This document shows, in pieces, positions 18,061 through 26,646 of a stretch of DNA of 64,000 nt. Where the stretch lies: positions 84,684 through 148,683 of the forward strand of contig PCAK01000005.1 in the NCBI GenBank assembly GCA_002730525.1. Reading direction: 5' to 3'. The stretch's first letter is position 1, and every line of letters begins with the position of its first letter. The position numbers and the translations under genes were made by a program. The notes below the pieces were generated by a model that had not been told where the DNA came from, ran no database searches, and was given only the letters and a program-made list of their open reading frames with translations. The DNA is from Acidobacteriota bacterium. GTDB lineage: Bacteria > Acidobacteriota > Vicinamibacteria > Vicinamibacterales > UBA823.

Positions 18061-20286
18061 CTACTCAGGCGCGCCGGGCCTCGCGAAGAGCGCCGCGTCG
18101 AGCGCCGCATTGAACGTCAGGTCCGCCAACTCCCGCTCGAGCACCGAAACCCCGCCCCGTCGCACGATCGCGCGGAACGCCACCTGCACGCCGTCGACCT
18201 CACGGTAGTCGGAGTACAGCTCCTCCGTCTCCTCCGGCCCAGCCGGGCCCTGCGACACATAAGTCTGCCGGATGACCTGGCCGGTCCGCGGGTCGAGGAA
18301 GAGACGCACCGGCTCGTCGATATCCGCGGTGAGGAACTCAACACCCGCCGGGCGTCCATCGTCCGCCGCCGCGTCGATCGGCCGCATGTCGACGCCCCCG
18401 TCGGCCGCGCGGAGCAGTAGTTGAATCAGGTCGCGACGCAGGCTCGCGCGAAAATCGTCGCGCACCGTCGGCGACGCGTCCTCGACGCCGTCAGGGCCCT
18501 CCAGCCAGGCCTCGTCGTCGGCAAACGCCTGGACGATGCGACCGGTCGGTAACGCCGCCTCGACCCGAAACCGTCCCGGATAAGCGGTATAGCTGACGGT
18601 ATCGGCGTTCATCGAACCGGCCGGCGTGTACATCGTGGTTCGACCGCACGCCGTCGCCGTGGTGATCGTGCGCAGCCGATCGACGCCACCCTTGGCGGCA
18701 ATCGCCCGCCGGACAACCTCCATCGCCTTCACGCGTTCGTCGGGGGTCGGTCGCGTGGGCACCACCATATCCTCGGACGCCGATGCCGCCAGGCGCAGGC
18801 CGCCCGGCGAGAGATCGAGATCGGCGAGGGCCACGCGCTCGACGTTGGGAAATCCCGCCGCAGGCAGGTCGTCGACGAACGCGGACGCATCGCCGACCAG
18901 CACGATCGACAGCTGATCGGGCAGCAGGAACTCCTGCGAGACGCGCTGAATGTCGTCCACCGACACCGCGCTCACGCGCTCGCGATAGGTGCCGAGTTCC
19001 TCGGGATCCAGTCCGTAGAACAACACGTTCAGAACTCTGAGCGCGATCGCATCGGGTGTCTCGAGCTGCAGCGGAAAGCTGCCCGTCATGTAGGCCTGCA
19101 CGCCGTCCAACTCGCGCACACCCACGGGTTGCCGCCGCAACCGCCAGAACTCCTCGATCGTCAGTCTGAGGGCTTCCGCCGTCGCCTCGGTCCGCGTGTC
19201 GGTCTGAGCCACGACGTCACCGGTGGTCTTCAACGTGTGAATCGACGCCTCGGCACCGTAGGTCAGACCGCGTTCGGTCCGCAGGACGCGATGGAGGCGG
19301 TTGCTCCCCTCGCCGCCCAGCACCCGGACCGCCATGTCGAGCGGCATGTATTCTGCGTGCGTGCGCGCCACGCCGATGTGTCCGGCGCGGATCTCGGTCT
19401 GCACCGCGCCCGGCATGTCCACCACGACGACCCGACTCGTCGGCGGCGGCGGCGAACTCAGCGCCGGTGTGTCGATCGTCTTCGGCTCCCAATCCCCGAA
19501 GATCCGCTCCACGGTCTCGAAGGCCGTCTCGGCGGTGAGGTCCCCGACAATCGCCATGATGGCGTTGTTCGGCGCGAAGTAGCGGTCGTGGAAGGCGTGG
19601 AGATCGGCCGAGGTGATCGTCGGGAGCGACTCGAGCGTGCCCGACTGCGGCCGTCCGTAGGGGTGCTCCCCGTAGACCAGCCGGTCGAAGACGACCCCGG
19701 CGACGTAGTCGGGATCCTGCATGCTCACCTGCAGGCCGGAGAGAATCTGCTGACGCTGCCGCTCGATCTCCTCGGGCGCGAAGGCGGGCTGCCGGATCAC
19801 CTCGCTCACGAGCCCCATGACGAGCTCGAAGCTGTCGCTCATCACGACCGCGTTCACGAAGGTCAGGTCACTGCCGGAGCCGACGCCGAGCCCGCCGCCG
19901 ATCGTATCGATGGTCTCCGCGATCTCCTGCGCCGAGCGCGAGGTGGTGCCCTGATCGAGGAGCGCGCCGAGGAGGCTCGCCAGCCCCGCTTTCTCGGCCG
20001 GTTCGTGCGCGATCCCGGCGCCCACGAGCAGCCGCACACTGACCACGGGCTGCTCGTGATGCAGCACGGCGATGACGCGCATGCCGTTCTCGAGCGTCCG
20101 CACCTCGTATGGCGGAAACTGCACCTCGGTGGGCTCGAGCGGCTCGGGCGGGGGCTCGATCGGCCAGCCGCTCAGCGTCTGGCCGTGCACCGACGCGGCC
20201 AGCAGCAGCGGCGCCACGACGCCCACGAGCCAGGCGGCCGGCGCTACGACGGCCCGGCAGCCCGTCGCGCTCCGCGTCATCCTCAT
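18061..20286 (-). CDS. M16 peptidase-like subunit without zinc site, with C-terminal extension
   Basis: 741 residues with a signal peptide. The first 450 residues form two M16 (pitrilysin/MPP) domains, but the zinc motif is missing. The expected HxxEH region reads ASLLGALLDQGTTSR, as in non-catalytic M16 partners. A further 250-residue domain (KAMEVVRRAIAAKGGVDRLRTI to the end) resembles a LolA-like or outer-membrane-lipoprotein-sorting beta fold. The start overlaps the stop of the active M16 gene (20283), so the two are probably subunits of one periplasmic heterodimeric peptidase. Confidence 0.85.
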   Translation of the reverse strand: MRMTRSATGCRAVVAPAAWLVGVVAPLLLAASVHGQTLSGWPIEPPPEPLEPTEVQFPPYEVRTLENGMRVIAVLHHEQPVVSVRLLVGAGIAHEPAEKAGLASLLGALLDQGTTSRSAQEIAETIDTIGGGLGVGSGSDLTFVNAVVMSDSFELVMGLVSEVIRQPAFAPEEIERQRQQILSGLQVSMQDPDYVAGVVFDRLVYGEHPYGRPQSGTLESLPTITSADLHAFHDRYFAPNNAIMAIVGDLTAETAFETVERIFGDWEPKTIDTPALSSPPPPTSRVVVVDMPGAVQTEIRAGHIGVARTHAEYMPLDMAVRVLGGEGSNRLHRVLRTERGLTYGAEASIHTLKTTGDVVAQTDTRTEATAEALRLTIEEFWRLRRQPVGVRELDGVQAYMTGSFPLQLETPDAIALRVLNVLFYGLDPEELGTYRERVSAVSVDDIQRVSQEFLLPDQLSIVLVGDASAFVDDLPAAGFPNVERVALADLDLSPGGLRLAASASEDMVVPTRPTPDERVKAMEVVRRAIAAKGGVDRLRTITTATACGRTTMYTPAGSMNADTVSYTAYPGRFRVEAALPTGRIVQAFADDEAWLEGPDGVEDASPTVRDDFRASLRRDLIQLLLRAADGGVDMRPIDAAADDGRPAGVEFLTADIDEPVRLFLDPRTGQVIRQTYVSQGPAGPEETEELYSDYREVDGVQVAFRAIVRRGGVSVLERELADLTFNAALDAALFARPGAPE

Positions 20287-21632
20287 GGCGCGACTCCCGC
20301 CAACGCACCCGGCGGCATGATGGTGAGAATCAGACTGTTGTCGTCGGTGAAGTAGGTCTGGGCGACGCGCTGCACATCCTCGGCCGTGATCTCCATGAAG
20401 ATGTCGAACTCGCCGTCGGCGGTCGTGATGTCGTCATGGATGACCGCGGCATGCGCGAGGTGGGTCGCCTTCTGCTGGTTCGACGTCCGCCCCAGGATGT
20501 AGTCGCGCGCGAACTGGTTCTTGACGCGCTCCAGTTCACGCGAGGACACCAGCTCGGTCTTCAACCGTTCCAGCTCGTCGCGCAGGGCACGCTCGGCCTC
20601 TGCCGGCGACCGGCCGGGTTGCACAAGCGCGACCGCGAAGAACAGGCTCGGATCCTCCACGATGTCGCCCTGCCCGAACGCCGCGAGCGCCAACTGCTCC
20701 TCGTAGACCAACCGCCGGTAGATCCGGGAACTCTGGCCGTCCGAGAGAATCTTCGACGCGAAGTGCAACGGATACGAGTCCGGGTGGCCATCGAACGGAA
20801 TCTTGTGGACCACGACGACCGCAGGTAGCGGCCAGGCCTCCTCGAGGTTCACCCGACGCCCGCTCTCCCAGAGCGGCTCCTGCGGAATGTCGCGCGGCAC
20901 CGGCTGCGCCGCCGCCGGCACCCGACCGAAGTATCGGGTCACCAACGCCATCGCCTCCGCCGAGTCGAAGTCACCGACCAGCACGAGGGTCGCATTGCTC
21001 GGTACGTAGTAGGTGTCGTAGAAGCTCCGCACGTCGCCGACCGACGCGGCTTCCAGGTCGGCCATGCTGCCAATCGTCGGGTGCTTGTAGGGATGCACCG
21101 TGTAGGACTGGTCGTAGATGATCTCGGACAATCGACCGAACGGCTGGTTGTCGATACGCATCCGCCGTTCTTCCTTCACGACCTCGCGCTCGGTGGCAAA
21201 CGCCTCCGGCCTGATCTCGAGGGTCGCCATCCGGTCGGCCTCCAGCCAGAGGGCCATCGGCAGATAGTGGGCGGGGACGGTTTCCCAGTAGACCGTCGTG
21301 TCCTCGGTCGTGTAGGCGTTGCTCCGCCCGCCGACGCTCGCCACCATCGACGTGTGCTGTTCTGCCTGCACGTTCTGTGATCCGCTGAACATCAGATGCT
21401 CGAACAGGTGCGCGAACCCTGTGAGCCCGGGCCGCTCGTTCTTCGAGCCGACGTGGTACCACAACTCGACGTGGACGATCGGCGTCGAGCGATCCTCCGA
21501 CAGCACGACCGTCAGCCCATTGGGTAGCGTGGCGATCTCGTACTGCAGTCTGGGCGGCCGCGTCGCGGCGGTCGCGTCGCCAACCCCGATCAACGCCGCG
21601 ATTGCGACGCACGTCCACCACCGTTTCCGCAT
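20283..21632 (-). CDS. Active M16 family zinc peptidase
   Basis: 449 residues from the ATG at 21632 (MRKRWWTCVAIAALIGVGDA), with a signal peptide. The inverted zinc motif HLFEH is in FAHLFEHLMFSGSQN, with the downstream Glu in TEDTTVYWETVPAHYLPMAL. The C-terminal M16 domain follows from about residue 200. Such peptidases degrade oligopeptides in the periplasm. It overlaps the 5' end of a catalytically dead paralogue, matching the PqqF/MPP-like active and inactive pair arrangement. An in-frame upstream ATG at 21677 adds only non-signal residues. Confidence 0.9.
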   Translation of the reverse strand: MRKRWWTCVAIAALIGVGDATAATRPPRLQYEIATLPNGLTVVLSEDRSTPIVHVELWYHVGSKNERPGLTGFAHLFEHLMFSGSQNVQAEQHTSMVASVGGRSNAYTTEDTTVYWETVPAHYLPMALWLEADRMATLEIRPEAFATEREVVKEERRMRIDNQPFGRLSEIIYDQSYTVHPYKHPTIGSMADLEAASVGDVRSFYDTYYVPSNATLVLVGDFDSAEAMALVTRYFGRVPAAAQPVPRDIPQEPLWESGRRVNLEEAWPLPAVVVVHKIPFDGHPDSYPLHFASKILSDGQSSRIYRRLVYEEQLALAAFGQGDIVEDPSLFFAVALVQPGRSPAEAERALRDELERLKTELVSSRELERVKNQFARDYILGRTSNQQKATHLAHAAVIHDDITTADGEFDIFMEITAEDVQRVAQTYFTDDNSLILTIMPPGALAGVAP

Positions 21633-21688
21633 GATTCCTCCGATTATCGCACAGTCGGCGCGGGGTCGCCCGCGCATGCGGCGGGCGG

Positions 21689-22501
21689 TCAGTCCCGACT
21701 GAGGAGCCGGAATCCCGTCATGGCCCAGGTCCGGGCCTCGCGCTCGAGTGGATCGGCATCGATCCGCCGCTGGACACCCATGAAGATCTCGATGGCGACC
21801 GCGTCAGCCTCGATGCGGAGACCAGTTTCGAACCCACCGCCCCAGACACTGCTCCGTCCGGCGATGTCAGCATCCGTGGGAATGTAGGTGAACGCGCCGC
21901 CAAACAGCACCGCAAGGCGATCGTTGAGCGCATACCGCAGTCGGGCATCGCCCCCCAGTTCGCCGTCGTAGTCGACGAACGAGCGCTGGGTAGTGTAGAA
22001 GGCGCGTCCGCGGAGATCGACATGCCATCGATCGAAGTCGGCCGGCTGCCACACCTGCACGCCGGCCATGTTCCAATCGATCGGGAAGTTCTTCGGCCGG
22101 TCGCCGAGATGCCGCGAGATGTGATGGAAGGTGCCGGCGACCTCGGTCGAGCCCAGCCGGTAGGTCATCGAGCCGGCGAGCGTGTAGTTGCCCTGGTTCG
22201 GATCGAACCGCCGCAACTCCTCGCCCAGAATCGTCTCGAAGTTGGCGACGAAGTGCACCCGTCCCCTGCCGTAGTCGACGACGTCGATCTCGCCGCCGTA
22301 GTCGGCGTCCCAGTTGAAACGCTCGTCGTCGTCGAGCAGGGCCGCGGCGTTCAGGTGGAAACGGTAGCCGCTGAAGAAGCGAAGACCGCGATCATCGTCG
22401 TCATTGGACGGCGCGTCGACTTGAGTCTGCGCAAAGGCGAGCGACGCGAGACAGCACGCAGCGAGACAGCACACCGCAGCACGTCGGAATCCTGAGGGCA
22501 T
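21689..22501 (-). CDS. Outer-membrane beta-barrel protein (DUF1207-like)
   Basis: 270 residues from the ATG at 22501 (MPSGFRR), with a signal peptide ending near SLAFAQ. The mature part is a string of aromatic-edged beta-strands: LRFFSGYRFHLNAAALLDDDERFNWDADYGGEIDVVDY, VHFVANFETILGEELRRFDP, and a terminal TWAMTGFRLLSRD. The tyrosine- and arginine-rich strand ends fit a 12-strand barrel. It resembles DUF1207-type proteins, but that is only a pattern match. It sits downstream of the M16 pair on the opposite reading side of its own start, and its substrate is unknown. Confidence 0.65.
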   Translation of the reverse strand: MPSGFRRAAVCCLAACCLASLAFAQTQVDAPSNDDDDRGLRFFSGYRFHLNAAALLDDDERFNWDADYGGEIDVVDYGRGRVHFVANFETILGEELRRFDPNQGNYTLAGSMTYRLGSTEVAGTFHHISRHLGDRPKNFPIDWNMAGVQVWQPADFDRWHVDLRGRAFYTTQRSFVDYDGELGGDARLRYALNDRLAVLFGGAFTYIPTDADIAGRSSVWGGGFETGLRIEADAVAIEIFMGVQRRIDADPLEREARTWAMTGFRLLSRD

Positions 22502-22586
22502 CTCACGCGGCGGGCGTGCACGAACGACGCGACGAGGCTCTGAGGAACAAGGCCGGCAGTATAGCACGCGCCACGCCGTCGCCACG

Positions 22587-23282
22587 TCAGGTGGAGCGCG
22601 CCGTTCGCTCGACGAACCAGGTCAGACGCTCGAGTGACAACGCCGACGACACGTCGCGCACGAGGCGACGGCGCTCAGACGGGCCGAGCGCGAGCGCCTG
22701 ACGCAGCTGGGCAAGCGGCGGCGACGCGTCGAACCTCCACTCGACCCGGTGCAGGCCCTGTCGCGCGCCCCGCCGCGAGAGATAGTGCCCAACAACACGA
22801 AACGCGAAGTAGTAGGCGAGCACGTTCGGCCCGGGGATGATGGCGAGGATCCCCGAGATGGTCAGGCCGACGGCATCGAACGCCAGCCAGAACAGGTGGC
22901 GGTCGGCGTCGCGCTGCAAGATCCGTCGCATGATCTGCTCGGCGGCGTCGGGCGCGAGGTCGTCCGGATGCGTCAGGTGCGAGGTCGACTGCCGCCGCAG
23001 ATGCCACAGCAGGCGCTGCTCGGCGACGGATGCCGCCACCCATCGCATGAGCCGCCGAAGGCCCCACCGCCAGGCCCGACGGAACCGCGAGGACGACGCG
23101 GGTTCGGAAGCGCGCGGGCGGCGGCGACGTCCCGGTTCGGCCTGCCTGATCGCCTCAAGAAACTCGCCGAACCACCGCCGGAGAAATCCGCGCGGGCGGC
23201 CCTCGGCCTCGCCCGGGTCATCGTGCACCTCGCAGTACAACGCGTACCGCTCGATGCCGACAGGAACGAGGTAGACCCGCAT
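22587..23282 (-). CDS. Mitochondrial K+/H+ exchange-related (Mit_KHE1-like) membrane protein
   Basis: 231 residues from the ATG at 23282 (MRVYLVPVGIERYALYCEVHDD). The frame remains open far upstream, but those residues do not look like protein. The N-terminus is soluble. A hydrophobic hairpin (LFWLAFDAVGLTISGILAIIPGPNVLAYYFAFRVVGHY, about 130-167) matches the Mit_KHE1 family, which is named from yeast mitochondrial K+/H+ exchange. The bacterial role is not established. An Arg-rich linker (about 50-80) precedes the membrane part. Confidence 0.7.
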   Translation of the reverse strand: MRVYLVPVGIERYALYCEVHDDPGEAEGRPRGFLRRWFGEFLEAIRQAEPGRRRRPRASEPASSSRFRRAWRWGLRRLMRWVAASVAEQRLLWHLRRQSTSHLTHPDDLAPDAAEQIMRRILQRDADRHLFWLAFDAVGLTISGILAIIPGPNVLAYYFAFRVVGHYLSRRGARQGLHRVEWRFDASPPLAQLRQALALGPSERRRLVRDVSSALSLERLTWFVERTARST

Positions 23283-23308
23283 CGGCGCGCGCTGGATGGC
23301 CGAAGCGG

Positions 23309-24208
23309 TCAGCGCGCGCCTCCAGGTTCCGCGCCGCCGGCCGCGCGCGACCCGCCCGGCAGGCGAGGCCGGCCGCCAGCCTCCCACGCACCCGTGACGA
23401 ACGCAGCGAGCGCGCCGCTCGCCTCCCCGATCCGCCGCTCGAAGACCGGACCGACCGCCGTCCAGAACCGGGCGAAGTACCGATCGTCGTATCGCGTGGC
23501 GGCGCCGTCGGCCTGCCGATCCGCTTCCAGGACGGCCGCCGCCGCGGCCTCGCTCGCGATCAGGATGTCGAAGATCGCGCCGAGCGGGTCCGCAATCGGC
23601 GCCGGGGCCTCCGAGGGCCACGCCAGTTCGGATCGATGGCGATAGAACAACTCGGTCTCGAATCGGGCGTGCACGCCTCGTTGACCGGTGAGCTGGCCGT
23701 CGTAGTTCAGCACGGCGTGCAGCGGCACGTGCGCATCGGCCACGTAGTGCGACAGCACGGCGGCGTAGAACGCGACGTCGTTCAGTGATCCGCCGGACGG
23801 CCGCTGGTTGTACCGGTCGAACGCGCTGGCCAACCGATCGAAGAACTCGACCGTCCGCCACGGGAGCAGCCCACGCTCAGTCACGACCGCCTCACCGAAC
23901 CGGCGAATCGCGTCTTCACGGGTTCGCGGCAGCGCCGCGAACGGCGCCGACCCGTAGGCATCGAGATTCAAGAAGTGGCGCGGCGCTTCGTTGACGAATC
24001 CCGCGGTGCGCCAGAGGTCGGGATCCACGGCATGCTCGGTGATGAAGGCACGCCGGCTGTCGAAGAACGGGCGGATCGGGGGTGGCAGCAGATCGATCGC
24101 CCGATCGGTCACGTAGCGATGCGCGTCGAATCCCCAGCCCATCACGACCGACTGGGCGACCCACAGCGCGAGCGCGCAGGCGAGTATCCGCCTGACGGTG
24201 GTCGACAT
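23309..24208 (-). CDS. Secreted S1/P1 nuclease or zinc-phospholipase C-like protein
   Basis: 299 residues. The signal peptide ends at MG, and the mature N-terminus is WGFDAHRYVTDRAIDLLP. An N-terminal Trp acting as a zinc ligand, followed by His, is the hallmark of the S1/P1 nuclease and phospholipase C fold. Other likely ligands are in ITEHAVDPDLWR, HFLNLDAYG and VAFYAAVLSHYVADAHVPLHAVLNYDGQ. The enzyme would hydrolyse phosphate esters outside the cell using three zinc ions. Nuclease and lipase roles cannot be separated by eye. The tail is glycine- and alanine-rich. Confidence 0.75.
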   Translation of the reverse strand: MSTTVRRILACALALWVAQSVVMGWGFDAHRYVTDRAIDLLPPPIRPFFDSRRAFITEHAVDPDLWRTAGFVNEAPRHFLNLDAYGSAPFAALPRTREDAIRRFGEAVVTERGLLPWRTVEFFDRLASAFDRYNQRPSGGSLNDVAFYAAVLSHYVADAHVPLHAVLNYDGQLTGQRGVHARFETELFYRHRSELAWPSEAPAPIADPLGAIFDILIASEAAAAAVLEADRQADGAATRYDDRYFARFWTAVGPVFERRIGEASGALAAFVTGAWEAGGRPRLPGGSRAAGGAEPGGAR

Positions 24209-24230
24209 GGCGATATATTAGCAGCCTGTC

Positions 24231-25100
24231 ATGCCACGCCTCGGCGCCCACATGTCGATTGCCGGCGGTCTGCCTCGCGCCGTCGAGCGCGGACGAGCCA
24301 CCGGCTGTGACGCGTTACAGATCTTCACGAAGTCAGCGAGCCAATGGCGCGCCCGGCCACTGCCCGCTGAAGAGATCGCGACCTTCCGCGCACGCGCCGA
24401 AGAGTTCGACATCCACCCGATCGCGGCGCACGCCAGCTACCTCATCAACCTCGCCGCGCCCGACCCCACCCTGCGCGACCGCTCGATCGCGGCACTCACC
24501 GATGAACTGGATCGAGCCGATGCACTGGGCCTGCTGGGCGTCGTGCTGCACCCCGGTTCGTACACGACCGGCACCGAAGCCGACGGCCTCCGGCTGGTCA
24601 CCGAGGCGATCGACGCCATCTTCTCGACGCGAGTCGCGGGGACGAAGCTCCTGCTGGAACACACCGCCGGCCAGGGCACGAACCTCGGGCATCGATTCGA
24701 GCACCTCGCGACGATCATCGACGGCGCGTCTGCCAGGGACCGGCTGGGCGTCTGTCTCGACACTTGCCATCTCCTGGCGGCCGGATACGACATCGCGTTG
24801 GAGCAGGGCTACGCCGACACGTTCGATGCCTTCGAGTCACTCATTGGACTCGACCGGCTGCACTTACTCCACCTGAACGACTCGAAGTTCGCCTGCGGCA
24901 GCCGGCGGGATCGCCACGACCACATCGGCCGCGGCTGGGTTGGGCTGAAGACGTTCGCCCGGCTGCTGGGGGACCCGCGTCTGGCCGGCCTGCCGATGGT
25001 GCTCGAAACGCCGAAGGACAACCGCCAGAATCCCGCCGCCACGACCCCCGATCCCGCCGACCTCAGAAACCTGCAGGCGTTGCGCGATCTGATGGGCTGA
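24231..25100 (+). CDS. nfo: Endonuclease IV
   Basis: 289 residues. It cleaves DNA at abasic sites during base excision repair using three zinc ions in a TIM barrel. Signature segments are GAHMSIAGGLPRAVERG, ALQIFTKSASQW, LHPGSYTTG, LLLEHTAGQGTNLGHRFEHLA, GVCLDTCHLLAAGYDI, LNDSKFACGSRRDRHDHIGRG and LETPKDN, which carry the His, Asp and Glu ligands. The start codon is 22 bp from a divergent gene. It ends convergent with the AMMECR1 gene, 4 bp away. Confidence 0.95.
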   Translation: MPRLGAHMSIAGGLPRAVERGRATGCDALQIFTKSASQWRARPLPAEEIATFRARAEEFDIHPIAAHASYLINLAAPDPTLRDRSIAALTDELDRADALGLLGVVLHPGSYTTGTEADGLRLVTEAIDAIFSTRVAGTKLLLEHTAGQGTNLGHRFEHLATIIDGASARDRLGVCLDTCHLLAAGYDIALEQGYADTFDAFESLIGLDRLHLLHLNDSKFACGSRRDRHDHIGRGWVGLKTFARLLGDPRLAGLPMVLETPKDNRQNPAATTPDPADLRNLQALRDLMG

Positions 25101-25104
25101 GCAG

Positions 25105-25647
25105 CTAGGCCACCTCGCCGAAGACCTCGGCCTCGAAGCGGTGGACGACGAGCGCGCCCATCCCCGTCCAGGCGTGTCGCGCCAACCCCGCCTTGACGCA
25201 CGTCTGGGCCAGCAGTTCCTCACGATCCCAGCCCCATTCGGTCGCGACCTGCGGCAGGAGCAACCCGTGGCGGTCGCCGTCCTTGACAACGACACCGTGA
25301 CGGCCAACCTCGATCTCCGTCGGATCGGTGACCTGCTCCATCGGGCCGAGCACGGAGATCTCCAGAGTGACCTGACCGACCGCCGTGGCATCGAGCGGCG
25401 GAAAGCGTGGGTCGCTGATGGCCGCGGCCGCGGCGCACCGGGCGACGACATCGACGAGCGGTTCGGTGTCACCGAGCGAACCGATACAGCCCCGCAGGGT
25501 GCCGTCTCGGTGGAGCGTCACGAACGCGCCGGCCCGCTGGTCGAGCGCCGGGACGCGCGGCGGCGCGTAGGACCGGCCGTTCACCCGCGCGACAACGGAG
25601 GCCCGGGCGATCTCGAGCAGTGCGGCACGCTGGGCTTCGTTCAACAT
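25105..25647 (-). CDS. AMMECR1-domain protein (AmmeMemoRadiSam component A)
   Basis: 180 residues from the ATG at 25647 (MLNEAQRAALLEIARASVV). The family core is easy to see: GAFVTLHRDGTLRGCIGSLGDTEPLVDVVARCAAAAAISDPRFPPLD and EVGRHGVVVKDGDRHGLLLPQVATEWGWDREELLAQTC. The LRGCIG motif and the final Cys are the conserved features. Bacterial versions commonly occur with a MEMO protein and a radical SAM enzyme. Here the MEMO gene lies 16 bp upstream, but no radical SAM gene is in the window. The reaction is unknown. Confidence 0.88.
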   Translation of the reverse strand: MLNEAQRAALLEIARASVVARVNGRSYAPPRVPALDQRAGAFVTLHRDGTLRGCIGSLGDTEPLVDVVARCAAAAAISDPRFPPLDATAVGQVTLEISVLGPMEQVTDPTEIEVGRHGVVVKDGDRHGLLLPQVATEWGWDREELLAQTCVKAGLARHAWTGMGALVVHRFEAEVFGEVA

Positions 25648-25663
25648 GGCCGCCTGGCTCTCC

Positions 25664-26545
25664 TCACCTCGCCACCGTCCTCGAGAAGCGGCCGAAGGCC
25701 GCGGCCAGATAGGCCACCACGGAATCCTTGTCGCCCGACACGTCGCCCGAGTCGCCATAGCGCAGCACGACTCCATCAGTTGCGCCGAGTCGCCGCGCGG
25801 CGTCCATGACCGCCACGGCCGGTCCGCCACCACAGGCCACGAAGCGGCCGCGGTCGGCTTCCGGATACCGTTCCAGTTCGGCTCCCCACGCGGCGGGATC
25901 CAGCGACCGCACGGCTCCGAGCACGGGGGCCGCGAGCGCCTCGGCGCGCTCGGCGTCGACGTAGTGCGCCAGGTCGGTGCTGGCCACCAGCAGCGCCCGC
26001 CGCTCGGCCAGACTATCGACCAGTGCATCCGCCAGCGCTGCGATCGTCGCCGCGGTCTGGAATCCCATGACCAACGGCACGATTGGCGCGTCGGGCAGCA
26101 GGTGCTTCAGAAACGGAAACTGCAACTCCAGGGAGTGTTCGCGCTGGTGCGCCGCACGGTTCACCTCGACCACCGCCGACGACGCCAAGTCCGCCGCGCA
26201 CACCGACTCCAATCGCAGCGGACCGAGCGGGGTCTCGAAGGCCCCATGGTCGTCGAGCGCGACGCCGTCGAACCCGACGTAGTGCGAGGGCCCGACCAGG
26301 ACGACGAGCTCGAACGGAATCGCGGTCGCGACGGCGTACGCGTGCGCCGCGACCGCACCCGAGTACATCAGGCCGGCGTGCGGAGCGATAATCGCGGTCA
26401 CGGAGCCGTCGAGCATCGCCGGTGCCGGTGTTGGCGTCGATGCCAGGTAGCCGTCCAACTCGCGCGCAAGCGCACCGGCAGTCGCCGGATACCAGGTTCC
26501 CGCAACCGCCGCGGGCCGGCTATCGGACGACCGGGTCGGGGACAC
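25664..26545 (-). CDS. MEMO family protein (AmmeMemoRadiSam component B)
   Basis: 293 residues. The N-terminus SRPAAVAGTWYPATAGALARELDGYL and the metal-site segments VTAIIAPHAGLMYSGAVAAHAY, VLVGPSHYVGFDGVAL, REHSLELQFPFLKHLLPD, VASTDLAHY and ACGGGPAVAVMDAAR are all those of the MEMO/LigB-like fold. The His ligands are in APHAG, REHSLE and DLAHY. Archaeal and eukaryotic members have proposed redox or iron roles. Here it pairs with the AMMECR1 gene 16 bp downstream on the same strand, an arrangement shared with the AmmeMemoRadiSam loci. Confidence 0.9.
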   Translation of the reverse strand: MSPTRSSDSRPAAVAGTWYPATAGALARELDGYLASTPTPAPAMLDGSVTAIIAPHAGLMYSGAVAAHAYAVATAIPFELVVLVGPSHYVGFDGVALDDHGAFETPLGPLRLESVCAADLASSAVVEVNRAAHQREHSLELQFPFLKHLLPDAPIVPLVMGFQTAATIAALADALVDSLAERRALLVASTDLAHYVDAERAEALAAPVLGAVRSLDPAAWGAELERYPEADRGRFVACGGGPAVAVMDAARRLGATDGVVLRYGDSGDVSGDKDSVVAYLAAAFGRFSRTVAR

Positions 26546-26605
26546 GACTCGATGCTACCACCCGGCCGGCGGCCCGGAGCCGGGCTGCTGGTGCGGGTCG
26601 CGGGC

Positions 26606-26611
26606 TATAAT
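26606..26611 (+). promoter_or_regulatory. Possible -10 element (TATAAT)
   Basis: A perfect TATAAT lies 36 bp before the ATG of the PHP-domain gene. No good -35 hexamer appears 16-19 bases upstream, so this is a weak promoter call. Confidence 0.3.
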
Positions 26612-26646
26612 TCGACGTTCGAGGAATGCTGAGGATTGAGGCTCAT

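Noticed and set aside
22587..23861. Long N-terminal extension of the Mit_KHE1-like gene
   Set aside because: The first 193 residues are Arg-rich non-protein-like sequence from the S1/P1-like gene frame. The start at 23282 gives a clean N-terminus.
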